The notes under the pieces are model-generated. The model had not been told where the DNA came from. It saw nothing but the letters and a program-made list of their open reading frames with translations, and did not search any database. From Pseudobutyrivibrio sp. (lineage in GTDB: Bacteria > Bacillota > Clostridia > Lachnospirales > Lachnospiraceae), in NCBI GenBank assembly GCA_024697025.1, contig JAILGH010000085.1, forward strand, positions 1 to 45,406: DNA of 45,406 nucleotides, written 5' to 3'. Of this stretch, positions 16,636 through 24,454 are shown one piece after another. The translations under genes and the position numbers were made by a program. Within the stretch, counting starts at the first letter, position 1; every line of letters begins with the position of its first letter.

Positions 16636-17523
16636 GTGAAGCAAGGGTTTATTAAAGTATTTTTATTAATATTGTTTCTTGGCGGGCTGGGCCTTTTGGC
16701 TTACCCAACAATTTCAAATGAATGGAATAATTATGTTCAACGTGGGCTCATTAGTAATTATGAGGATTCTGTCAGCAAATTATCTGAGGCAGATTACTCA
16801 GCATGTTGGGAAGCAGCCAGAAATTTTAATTCCAAAATCACTGATAATGCTATTGGCACAGATGCTTTTGGTGCAGGAGCTGATGGAGATGCCATTACTC
16901 CAACAAAAGAGTTTCTTAATTCTGAATACTATTCAGTTTTAAATGTTAACAACGATGGAATCATGGGCTATTTGTCCATTCCAAAAATAAATGTAAAGCT
17001 GCCTGTTATGCACGGCACATTTGATGAGTACATTCAGACAGCACTTGGTCACATGAATGGAACAGCACTTCCAATTGGTGGAGAGAGCACTCATTCGGTA
17101 ATAGTTGGCCACAGAGGTTTGCCTAGAGCAGAGCTATTAACAAATCTTGATAAGCTTCAGCAGGGCGATAAATTTTATATCCATGTTTTGGATGATACTC
17201 TTGCTTACGAAGTTGATCAGATTTATGACATGATACCAGCAGAGGATATTGAATCTTTATCCAATGCAATGCAGGTGTATGAGGGAAGAGATTATGTAAC
17301 ACTGTTTACCTGTACCCCATATGGTGTAAACACTCACAGACTATTAGTTAGAGGAGTCAGAGTGGAGTACCTTGGCGAGGACGAACCACCTAAGGGTACA
17401 GAGGCTGTTGTTGCAACAGTAAAGAATTATTATTTGATTTTCGGGGTGATAGGAATGATTACTACAATAGTTCTTATTGCGATTATTAGAGCAATTATAA
17501 ATAAAAGAAAAAGCGTCGTTTGA
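16636..17523 (+). CDS. Class C sortase (pilin polymerase) 2
   Basis: A 295-residue paralogue of the preceding sortase, starting with GTG after AAGGA (from about 16624). It shows HRGLPRAELLTNLDKL with the catalytic His, TLFTCTPYGVNTHRLLVRG with Cys and Arg, and both terminal membrane helices. It has a longer segment than its neighbour between the N-terminal helix and the catalytic core (about residues 60-95). Pairs of class C sortases in one locus often divide shaft polymerisation and tip incorporation; which does which cannot be told here. The next gene follows 12 bases later, also with GTG, so the operon continues. Confidence 0.92.
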   Translation: MKQGFIKVFLLILFLGGLGLLAYPTISNEWNNYVQRGLISNYEDSVSKLSEADYSACWEAARNFNSKITDNAIGTDAFGAGADGDAITPTKEFLNSEYYSVLNVNNDGIMGYLSIPKINVKLPVMHGTFDEYIQTALGHMNGTALPIGGESTHSVIVGHRGLPRAELLTNLDKLQQGDKFYIHVLDDTLAYEVDQIYDMIPAEDIESLSNAMQVYEGRDYVTLFTCTPYGVNTHRLLVRGVRVEYLGEDEPPKGTEAVVATVKNYYLIFGVIGMITTIVLIAIIRAIINKRKSVV

Positions 17524-17535
17524 AGGGAGAATTAG

Positions 17536-18654
17536 GTGAAAGGTATAGGGTATAACAGGAAAAATCTAATAGCGTTAGCCCTGGCGGGAATTTTAATGGG
17601 TTGCATATTGTTTAGCTCTAAGTCGTGGGCGACTGAGCGAATAGAGGACACAAGACCTATTACTATCACTGCTATTGCAGATCCTTCTAGTGTTCTTGGA
17701 AAAGAATACCAGGGGGAGATTACAGTAGATATGTACAAGATTGCCGCTTTTGATACTAAAGGTAAGTTGACTATTACTGATGGTTTTAAAAGTGACAAAG
17801 AGGGTGAGAAAATAAGTTTTGCTGCGATGGCTGATGAGGGTGCGGATGTAGATAAACTTACGGACAATGTTAAGTCTAGTATAGTTGATCCGGCAGTTGC
17901 TATTGTTAAAAGCACAAGTAAAGCGCCAGACGAGACATTTACTGTCAAACGCGAAAACGGAAAGCTTACAGGAACAAAGGCGGTTTCAAGTGGTATCGGT
18001 CTTTATCTTTACATTCCAAGAGAAGCAAAAGACGAATTACACACTTATACATTTACACCATTTGTAGTGAGCTTACCAACAAGCAATGCACTATCTAAAT
18101 CCACTAAGGTAGATGCAAATGGAAATGTTGTAGAAGTGGATGATGCCAGCGAGGCATGGAATTATGATGTGACTATTTCTTTAAAGTCAGATGTTACATC
18201 AAGACCAGCTAGTCTTGAGATTATCAAGACCTTAAAGACTTACAATAAGTCACTTGGAACAGCTGGATGTGTATTTGAGGTAAATGCGTACAATTCTGAA
18301 AACCAACTTGTTTTCAGTAACGTATATCCGATAAACTTTACCGCTGCAGGAACTCAGTCAATTTTAATTAAAGATCGTATTCCAGCTGGCTCTTATGTGG
18401 AGATTAAGGAAGCTTATTCAGGCTCAAGCTATTCAATTGATGGTTTGATTCAGGATAAGAATTCAGCGGTTATAGAGAGTTTACCAGCTGACGAGATTAC
18501 ACAGGTTAAGTTCAATAATGATTATGATAATCGTATTATTGAAGGCACTATAGCAGTGGAAAACCACTTCGTGAAGGTGCAGGATGGAGATAATGTTAGT
18601 TACAAATGGGAGTCTAACAACTTATCACAAGATACTACAAACACAGGAAATTAG
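17536..18654 (+). CDS. Secreted pilin-like protein without sorting signal
   Basis: A 372-residue protein beginning with GTG behind AGGGAGA. Residues 8-32 form a signal peptide; a cysteine (MGCILFSS) lies inside the hydrophobic part but does not form a good lipobox. The first half (about 40-220) resembles the N-terminal domain of isopeptide pilins. The second half (about 225-370) contains a Cna-B/DUF5979-like beta-sandwich. It ends in a polar tail with no LPxTG, no membrane helix and no positive tail. It may be bound non-covalently to the fibre or be a substrate of another linkage. Position in the operon indicates a role in the appendage. Confidence 0.7.
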   Translation: MKGIGYNRKNLIALALAGILMGCILFSSKSWATERIEDTRPITITAIADPSSVLGKEYQGEITVDMYKIAAFDTKGKLTITDGFKSDKEGEKISFAAMADEGADVDKLTDNVKSSIVDPAVAIVKSTSKAPDETFTVKRENGKLTGTKAVSSGIGLYLYIPREAKDELHTYTFTPFVVSLPTSNALSKSTKVDANGNVVEVDDASEAWNYDVTISLKSDVTSRPASLEIIKTLKTYNKSLGTAGCVFEVNAYNSENQLVFSNVYPINFTAAGTQSILIKDRIPAGSYVEIKEAYSGSSYSIDGLIQDKNSAVIESLPADEITQVKFNNDYDNRIIEGTIAVENHFVKVQDGDNVSYKWESNNLSQDTTNTGN

Positions 18655-18674
18655 AAGGGAGCGTGCAGTAAATA

Positions 18675-19265
18675 ATGAAAAGAAAAAAGCATTTACTTAT
18701 TGTGGCTACCGCTATTTCGATATGTGCAGTTAGTGTCACACCGGCGATTTCATATTTTACTGATACACAGCAGGCTACAGGACGACTTGTTCTAGAGATG
18801 AATCCTGAAATAGAGCCGAAAGAAATTGTAGAGAATATGAAGAAAATCATCAGCGTTGCCAACACAGGTAAGAATGATGTTTTCGTTAGAGCAAAGGCTA
18901 TATATGCTAGCAATTTTGACGTAGTCATGGATAAAGACGCAACAGATTCTGGTTGGTCTTTAAACGAAGCTGATGGTTACTATTATTACGATAAAATAGT
19001 TAAAGTTGGTGAAGAGACACCACAGCTTGTACTCAAGGTTGATGTCAAGGACGACAAGGCAGTTGCCTACGACTTCAACGTTGTTATTGTTCAGGAAGCA
19101 GCAAGAGTAATTTATGACGAGAAGGGAAATGCATCTTGTGTATGGGATGAAAAGATTTACACTTCTACATCGGAGAGTGAATTTGAGCAGACCATAACAG
19201 AGATACCAGCAGATGAGACCAATCAAAATACTCCTGATAATAATACGCAAGGAGGTGGCCAGTAA
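18675..19265 (+). CDS. Exported protein with SipW-dependent-type signal peptide (TasA/camelysin-like)
   Basis: A 196-residue secreted protein. The leader KRKKHLLIVATAISICAVSV is followed by TPAISYFTDTQQATG, the arrangement seen in substrates of the SipW-type signal peptidase. The mature part is a beta-rich domain like the TasA/camelysin group, with a disordered Asn/Gln/Thr C-terminus. A SipW-like peptidase is encoded 3.9 kb downstream in the same cluster. The stop overlaps the next start (TAATG), so the two are translationally coupled. Likely a minor fibre or matrix component. TasA-like assembly into fibres is an inference. Confidence 0.8.
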   Translation: MKRKKHLLIVATAISICAVSVTPAISYFTDTQQATGRLVLEMNPEIEPKEIVENMKKIISVANTGKNDVFVRAKAIYASNFDVVMDKDATDSGWSLNEADGYYYYDKIVKVGEETPQLVLKVDVKDDKAVAYDFNVVIVQEAARVIYDEKGNASCVWDEKIYTSTSESEFEQTITEIPADETNQNTPDNNTQGGGQ

Positions 19266-20005
19266 TGAAAAAGATCAAACTACCTCTTATCGTATTTGCG
19301 GTTGGAATAATATGTTTGGCTGGTAGTACTGTTGGAGCTACAAGAGCGGTGTTCCAGGATTATTCTAATCAGCAGTTTTTACAGTTTAATACTTCTGCAT
19401 TGAGAGTTGATTTGCAGGAGGAGCAAAACGGAGAATTTGTATCCATAGAAGGTGAAGATACACTTAAGTTTACAGGAATCGATCCTAAGAATGTTCATGG
19501 TGGACAGACCTATCCAGAGAAGGTAAGAGTTGTTAATAAATCTTACAACAATAGAACAGGCGAGCAGCACGAAGAATACGTGCGAGTGACTGTTAAAAAG
19601 AGCTGGACCAACCCAGACAAGACCAAGAATACACTTCTTGATCCAGACTTAATTGAACTTGGAGTAGAAGATGGTTGGGTTGAGTGTGAAGATCAGCGCA
19701 CTAGAGAGCAAAAGGTCTATTATCTTACATCGCCACTTGCGGGAGAGGGTACAAAGGACTTTCTTAAGAGCATAACTATCAATGATAAAGTGTTTAAGAA
19801 AGTTGCGACAAAGGATTATGTGGAGAATGGAACAAAGATAGATGGAACCATTATCAATGAGTATGAGTACAATGGTAAGGCTTTCTATATTGAAGTAAAG
19901 GTAGATGCAATTCAGACGCATCATCCTGAGGATGCAATGGGAGAATCTTGGGGTGTACACGTAAAGGTTGACGATAATGGCAATATTACAAAAATTTGGA
20001 AGTAG
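19265..20005 (+). CDS. Second exported protein with SipW-type leader
   Basis: A 246-residue protein overlapping the previous stop by one base. The leader ends in GSTVGATRAVFQDYSNQQF, a Gly-Ala-Thr-Arg pattern frequent in proteins annotated as SipW-dependent cargo, followed by FNTSALRVDLQE. The mature domain is beta-rich and ends close after a strand, with no anchor. Pairing of two such proteins with a SipW-type peptidase recalls TapA/TasA in Bacillus, but I see no direct similarity to TapA. It probably assembles with the preceding protein. Confidence 0.72.
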   Translation: MKKIKLPLIVFAVGIICLAGSTVGATRAVFQDYSNQQFLQFNTSALRVDLQEEQNGEFVSIEGEDTLKFTGIDPKNVHGGQTYPEKVRVVNKSYNNRTGEQHEEYVRVTVKKSWTNPDKTKNTLLDPDLIELGVEDGWVECEDQRTREQKVYYLTSPLAGEGTKDFLKSITINDKVFKKVATKDYVENGTKIDGTIINEYEYNGKAFYIEVKVDAIQTHHPEDAMGESWGVHVKVDDNGNITKIWK

Positions 20006-20030
20006 TCAGTGTGTAAGGAGAGAGTAAGAA

Positions 20031-20861
20031 ATGAAGAAAAAGTTAATAAATAGCATTCTGGCTCTTAGTATTGCTATTGCAGGATTTTTATCTTCCAGTG
20101 TTGATGCGGTGGCAGCTGAGGATGGAGATCTAAAGTATAGTTGGAACGTTACATATACCGGAGTCAGAGGAAATGCGTTCACAACCAACTATGATGTAAA
20201 CAAAGCAACTCTTTTGGAGATAATGCCAGGAGATACAGTAGTTTATACTGCAGAGTACAAAAATGGAACAGATAAATCTGCAGACTTTTATTTAAGCACA
20301 GAGGTGTTTAACACGTTAGAGGATGATACAAATGTAAACACTCAAGGTGGTGCTTATACATTTAAGATTGAAGATCAGGGACCTTCCGGAAATCAGGTTT
20401 TGTACAACAACATTATTGGTGGTGACGCCACTGTAACAGATCCAGTTGGATTAAAGCAGTTAAATGTGGATGGCAAATCTTATTTTGCACTTGGAACAGT
20501 TCCTGCAGGAGAGAGTGGAAAGATAGTTGTCACAGTTGCTGTTGATGGCAACTCACAGGATGACAGTTACATGGAAGCTCTTGCAAAGATGTCAATAATT
20601 TTTGCAGCTGAGGAAACAGGTAGCAACCCTAGTAACAAGGAGATTCACCGTGATGGTAAGCATACCACTCAGCGTGTAGCAAAATCTGTTGATGGAAAAA
20701 CTGAGGTTGTAATCATTGATGAAGAGGTTCCTACTTCAGGAGCAAATCCTCTTACAAGCGATACAACATTTCCACTTATAATGTGTGCAGTTTGTTTTGC
20801 AGTTGGAGTACTATTTATCCTATGGTACTTCAAGCTGACCAAAAAGCAGAAGGAGGCTTAA
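20031..20861 (+). CDS. Anchored surface protein with NPLTS-like sorting signal
   Basis: A 276-residue protein with a signal peptide (residues 1-29, ending VAA), a beta-rich extracellular domain (about 33-200) and a C-terminal wall-anchor-like end. That end reads DEEVPTSGANPLTSD, then a hydrophobic helix (about 244-266) and KLTKKQKEA. NPLTS resembles the NPxT-type signal of class B sortases and differs from the LPxTG of the pilins; the only class B sortase domain in the window is encoded at 22598. It may therefore be the wall-attached base or a partner of the SipW-type proteins. The exact motif used is inference. Confidence 0.65.
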   Translation: MKKKLINSILALSIAIAGFLSSSVDAVAAEDGDLKYSWNVTYTGVRGNAFTTNYDVNKATLLEIMPGDTVVYTAEYKNGTDKSADFYLSTEVFNTLEDDTNVNTQGGAYTFKIEDQGPSGNQVLYNNIIGGDATVTDPVGLKQLNVDGKSYFALGTVPAGESGKIVVTVAVDGNSQDDSYMEALAKMSIIFAAEETGSNPSNKEIHRDGKHTTQRVAKSVDGKTEVVIIDEEVPTSGANPLTSDTTFPLIMCAVCFAVGVLFILWYFKLTKKQKEA

Positions 20862-20864
20862 ATT

Positions 20865-22004
20865 ATGAAGGTAAGAAATAATTTGTTAAGCATACTTCTA
20901 GCTGGGGCCTGTGTTATAGGTGGCGTATTTGTAAATACTAATGTGGTTTTAGCCCAGGAAGTGGCGGCAAATACTGGCTATGATTATTGCGTCAACATTA
21001 CTCTTACTGGAGCGGATGGATTTAAATTTAATCAGGATGCGGTAAAGTCCATATTTGGTGAAGGCGCTTCTATAAGTGGTGAAACGGTTGTTATACCGCA
21101 TGTATCTTATGGAACGCACTACGATGTAGTTCTTAACGATGCAAACCACAATCCATATCTTGTAACTGAGCCTGCAGATGCAGGAGATGATGGTTTAATC
21201 TATTACGTCAAAGGCCTTAGAGTAGCAGGTGATGATGCCATAATTGGCTCTGAGGTTACCGATAAAAAGGATGTATTTGGCAACAAGATTATGAATTATC
21301 CTGACGTTGCGCAAATAGATATTAAGGGCGATGAATCGTATGTAGTTGCCTATGGCGTAGGACAGGCAGTTGAGTACAAGGTCAGGTATCTTGATGAAGC
21401 AGGAAATAACCTTCTTCCAGATGATGATAAGTTTGGTGCAAAGGGCAGAAAATGCTATGTACCAAGTAAGCATATAGATGGCTATAAGCCAGATGCTTTA
21501 TTTAAGACTAATTCAAAGGGTTTAGCAAAAGGTGACGTATTCACTTTCGTCTATTCTGAGAATCAAGGAACAGTTGTAGTAAATGGACCAGATACTGTTA
21601 CTGAAGAATATGTAGAAGTAGAGGGAGAGCCTAAATACGAGTACCAGTACAACTACAACCGTAGAGTTGTAGATGGCACAACCACTAATCGTGCTGGTAA
21701 CGGTGGCAATAGAGTTGGTGGCGACAATGCCGCTGATGATGCAGACACAATTCTTGAAAATAATGATACAGAAAATACAGCAATCGTCGATGAGGATGTT
21801 CCAAAGGACGTAGTCGATATTGCTGAAGATCAAGTGGCAAAGCATGGTCATAAGAAGTCAAACCACTTTGCTCGCAATATTATCATAGGAATCATTATTG
21901 CAGCACTTGCAATTGGAACAATCCTAGTAGCTTCCATAACAGCACAAAAGAAGCGAAAGGCCGAGATTGCAAGAGTAGATTCAAAGAGAAAAGATAAAAA
22001 GTAG
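20865..22004 (+). CDS. Membrane-anchored MucBP-like surface protein
   Basis: A 379-residue protein. Residues 1-30 are a signal peptide. The middle (about 165-225) has the pattern of a MucBP/mucin-binding-type repeat: VEYKVRYLDEAGNNLLPDD, GYKPDALF, FTFVY. A low-complexity Asn/Gly/Asp linker follows, then DEDVPKDVVDIAEDQ, a membrane helix (about 334-357) and an unusually long basic tail (KKRKAEIARVDSKRKDKK). It has no LPxTG-type motif, so it is likely held by the membrane helix. Starts three bases after the previous stop. It is the last gene before a three-hairpin terminator region. Confidence 0.7.
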   Translation: MKVRNNLLSILLAGACVIGGVFVNTNVVLAQEVAANTGYDYCVNITLTGADGFKFNQDAVKSIFGEGASISGETVVIPHVSYGTHYDVVLNDANHNPYLVTEPADAGDDGLIYYVKGLRVAGDDAIIGSEVTDKKDVFGNKIMNYPDVAQIDIKGDESYVVAYGVGQAVEYKVRYLDEAGNNLLPDDDKFGAKGRKCYVPSKHIDGYKPDALFKTNSKGLAKGDVFTFVYSENQGTVVVNGPDTVTEEYVEVEGEPKYEYQYNYNRRVVDGTTTNRAGNGGNRVGGDNAADDADTILENNDTENTAIVDEDVPKDVVDIAEDQVAKHGHKKSNHFARNIIIGIIIAALAIGTILVASITAQKKRKAEIARVDSKRKDKK

Positions 22005-22034
22005 ATTACCTGTAGATTGTAGGAGAAATATATG

Positions 22035-22136
22035 GGTTCTTAATAGAACCGTTCTTGTGGGGTAACATAGAAGTCCTCACAAGAATCCCAGCAAGAAACG
22101 CGGCGTTAACCTTTAAAAAAGTTAACGTCGCTTTTT
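22035..22136 (+). terminator. Three consecutive hairpins ending in an intrinsic terminator
   Basis: Hairpin 1 is GGTTCT/AGAACC (22035-22050). Hairpin 2 is an 11-base stem with wobble, 22052-22062 with 22075-22085. Hairpin 3 is 22100-22110 with 22121-22131, one wobble, followed by TTTTT, and is the terminator proper. The first two would protect the 3' end of the pilus mRNA or form a separate structured RNA. Confidence 0.8.
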
Positions 22137-22294
22137 ATATTTTGTAAAATATCTTTTTCGAGTAACTAAAAATCAGCACCGCATGATGTCACATCTTGCC
22201 AAATTATTGTATTATTTGCCAGAAAAAGGGCTTTAATCAATATTTGTGATAAAATATATCCATAGTTGGGGATATTTTTTTCTGGGGGGTTTTT

Positions 22295-22576
22295 ATGAGT
22301 GGAAGAAAGCGTATCCTAATATTCATACTGGCAGTTGTAATAGCTGTGGGAACTATGTTGATTCCTGGTAAGGCTTTTGCTAAGACAAAGGAAGGGCAAA
22401 ATACTAGGACGGTTAAAATTTCCGATGAAAAAGTTCCACTTGGCTTTGAGAACTTGGAGCAGCTCAAGTCCTATAAGAGAGCAGCGGTTGTTCTTATATT
22501 GGCAGGCTCAGCTCTTGTGGTAATCACTATAGTTGCCAGCAAAAAAGAAAAGAAAGATAAAATTAAATATAACTGA
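22295..22576 (+). CDS. Small 93-residue bitopic membrane protein with DEKVPLG motif
   Basis: A signal-peptide-like N-terminus (residues 4-29, ending AFA), a 35-residue outer segment containing DEKVPLGFEN, and a C-terminal helix (about 63-81) followed by a lysine-rich tail. After signal cleavage it would be a tiny membrane-anchored surface peptide. It sits 21 bases before the signal peptidase-sortase fusion and after a terminator, so the two probably form their own transcription unit. The motif before the helix also appears in the adhesins of the accessory Sec locus. I recognise no family; it could be a substrate or a chaperone of the fusion enzyme. Confidence 0.65.
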   Translation: MSGRKRILIFILAVVIAVGTMLIPGKAFAKTKEGQNTRTVKISDEKVPLGFENLEQLKSYKRAAVVLILAGSALVVITIVASKKEKKDKIKYN

Positions 22577-22597
22577 TTTTTGGGAGAAAGATTATAA

Positions 22598-23827
22598 ATG
22601 AAAAAATGTTTTAGCATCTCTGGAAAGACAATTATTGCTGTAATAATTATGGCAAGCCTTTCTTTGGTTATACCAAAGTTATTTGGTATGTCCGTATATA
22701 ATGTTATTTCAGGATCAATGGAGCCTACAATTTCTGTGGGCTCCATTGTTTACGCCAAGCCCACTGAGTTTGATAAGCTGGCTAACGGAGATATTATTGC
22801 CTATGAGGCGGGAGCCAGCGTGGTTACCCACAGAATAGATGAGATAGACAGAGAGGATAAGCTGATTACAACAAAGGGTGATGCCAACAGAGCGACAGAT
22901 GTTATGCCAGTTGCATATATCAATGTAATCGGTAAGGTGGTGGCTCACGTGCCATTATTAGGCTATGTGGCTGCGGGGCTTTCATCAATTATTGGAAAGC
23001 TAGTTGCATTAGTTCTCTTAGTTGTGGGTGTAATATTATCAAGCACTGGAAGTGAGAAAGTGGTTGGGGCCAAAGAAGGTTCCACAAAGGTATTAAATCC
23101 AAAGATTCCACTTGCCATAGGACTTGTAATTATAATGGGTTCACTTGGGGGATTTTTATATATCTATATGGACTATAGCAAGAGCAATAGTCTATATGAC
23201 AATTTAAATGATTCCTTCACAGCCCATAAAGAGGAAGTGCCTTGGTATGAAATGGTGGATGTGGATTTTGCAAATCTGCAAAGCATCAACAAGGATGTGG
23301 CGGCATGGATATACGTTGAGGGCACAGACATTAGCTATCCAATAATGTACTCTGGCGACGACGACAAATATCTCAGGACAACAATGGAGATGGAACATGC
23401 CACAGCAGGAAGTATATTTTTGGAGGGATTTAACATTCCAGATTTCTCGGATAGCCACAACATTTTATATGGTCACAACATGAGAAACCTTTCAATGTTT
23501 GGAAAGCTAAAGTACTATAAAGAGGATGCCGGATTCTTAGATGAGCATAAGTACTTTCAGGTGATTACCCCTGAGCAAAAGATGCGATTTGAAATCTTTT
23601 CCTACTTTGACACCGATGCAGCATCGTGGGTTTATGTAGTGCCATATTCAGAGAACCAGGATTTTGCAGACTACATCGATAAGCTAATCAAGCATTCTGT
23701 TAAAGATATTGAAGTGGCAAAGGAGATTGGGCCTAGTGACAAGGTAGTTACATTATCCACTTGCTCCACAACAGGACGTCGATTTACAGTCCATGGATAT
23801 CTGTACGAGACCCATGGGGTTGAGTAG
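22598..23827 (+). CDS. SipW-like signal peptidase I fused to class B sortase
   Basis: A 409-residue two-enzyme protein. Residues 1-150 are a signal peptidase of the ER/SipW type: catalytic Ser40 in SGSMEPT, His78 in VTHRI instead of the bacterial lysine, then TTKGDANRATD. Helices flank this part, and another at about 171-190 leads into the second enzyme. Residues 200-409 are a class B sortase: catalytic His293 in YGHNM, Cys389 in TLSTCS and Arg395 in RRFTVHG, with IYVEGTDISYPIM as the usual start of the core. No stop or frameshift lies between the halves. It follows two SipW-cargo genes and an NPLTS-ending protein, plausible substrates for the two domains. Confidence 0.92.
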   Translation: MKKCFSISGKTIIAVIIMASLSLVIPKLFGMSVYNVISGSMEPTISVGSIVYAKPTEFDKLANGDIIAYEAGASVVTHRIDEIDREDKLITTKGDANRATDVMPVAYINVIGKVVAHVPLLGYVAAGLSSIIGKLVALVLLVVGVILSSTGSEKVVGAKEGSTKVLNPKIPLAIGLVIIMGSLGGFLYIYMDYSKSNSLYDNLNDSFTAHKEEVPWYEMVDVDFANLQSINKDVAAWIYVEGTDISYPIMYSGDDDKYLRTTMEMEHATAGSIFLEGFNIPDFSDSHNILYGHNMRNLSMFGKLKYYKEDAGFLDEHKYFQVITPEQKMRFEIFSYFDTDAASWVYVVPYSENQDFADYIDKLIKHSVKDIEVAKEIGPSDKVVTLSTCSTTGRRFTVHGYLYETHGVE

Positions 23828-23964
23828 AATGTTTTTTTCGCATGGTTGTGGGGAAATAGTAAATTGGAGTATGAAATGTTTTTTCGCATGGTTGCGGGGA
23901 AATAGTGAATTGGAGAGTGACAATTTTTTCCGTCTGGTTGCGGGTTAATAGTAAATGGGAGTAT
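23827..23964. repeat. Three tandem 46-base imperfect direct repeats
   Basis: Units are about 23827-23872, 23873-23918 and 23919-23964. Each has a T run, then a TGGTTG(C/T)GGG core, AATAGT(A/G)AAT and a GGAG(T/A)(A/G)T end. They start directly after the stop of the fusion gene. No open reading frame of note is present. Confidence 0.8.
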
Positions 23965-23975
23965 GACAAGAGTTG

Positions 23976-24011
23976 GAGTATGACTTTCAGCGATATATGA
24001 AAGTCATACTC
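23976..24011. repeat. 13-base perfect inverted repeat containing GAGTATGAC
   Basis: 23976-23988 pairs with 23999-24011 around a ten-base loop. No T run follows, so it is not a typical terminator. GGAGTATGA-like words also end the tandem units and recur at 24420 and 24442, just before the first serine-rich adhesin gene. Confidence 0.7.
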
Positions 24012-24111
24012 ACGTATTTATTAATTAACGTGGAACTGGGGAGCGGGAGAATTAAATTTTTTTACTTCAGAATTATTATAATAAGTTTTTCGTAAAGTTT
24101 CGTAATTTATA

Positions 24112-24140
24112 TTGAAAAAAACGCTCTGAGCATGTATAGT
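24112..24140 (+). promoter_or_regulatory. Strong sigma-70-type promoter
   Basis: TTGAAA (24112-24117), exactly 17 bases, TATAGT (24135-24140). It would start transcription at about 24147, only 30 bases before the terminator at 24177. Confidence 0.7.
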
Positions 24141-24176
24141 ATCTGTAATATTATATTTTATAACGGGCGTTGGGAG

Positions 24177-24229
24177 AATAGCACGGATTAAACCATTATT
24201 TTTAGTGGTTGATTCTTGCTATTTTTTTT
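24177..24229 (+). terminator. Intrinsic terminator in the adhesin leader or end of a small RNA
   Basis: AATAGCA (24177-24183) pairs with TGCTATT (24217-24223), with an inner helix AACCA(TTA)/(TAG)TGGTT, followed by eight T. Together with the promoter at 24112 it defines an ~80-base transcript, either an attenuated leader or a small RNA. Confidence 0.75.
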
Positions 24230-24250
24230 ATCACAAAAGATTTTGCACAA

Positions 24251-24373
24251 TTGATTTTAATACGCATTTGCGTTATAAGAGATTATATTTTTAGAAAATG
24301 ACAAAATTTTTATTATTTTGGCAGAAAAAATGTTATAAAACTCTATCATTTTTGTATTCTAACGTGCTATAAT
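24251..24373 (+). promoter_or_regulatory. Candidate promoters of the first serine-rich adhesin
   Basis: TTGATT (24251-24256), 16 bases, TTATAA (24273-24278) is one candidate. A perfect TATAAT at 24368-24373 is another -10 but lacks a good -35. The AT-rich stretch otherwise contains no gene. Confidence 0.4.
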
Positions 24374-24454
24374 AACGTTAATAATAGACTGAAATTTTAT
24401 GCTGATTTAATTTTCAAAGGGAGTATGACGGGAAATTATAAGGGAGTATAAATT

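Noticed and set aside
23827..23964. Possible CRISPR array
   Set aside because: Units are directly adjacent, diverge along their whole length and have no spacers; no cas genes.
23784..23969. Minus-strand frame with repeated TTM-KK-HSTQPH-like peptide
   Set aside because: Produced by the 46-base tandem repeats; no start signal and no constraint visible.
24147..24229. c-di-GMP or other known riboswitch before adhesin 1
   Set aside because: The leader between promoter and terminator is too short and lacks the conserved cores I know for those classes.
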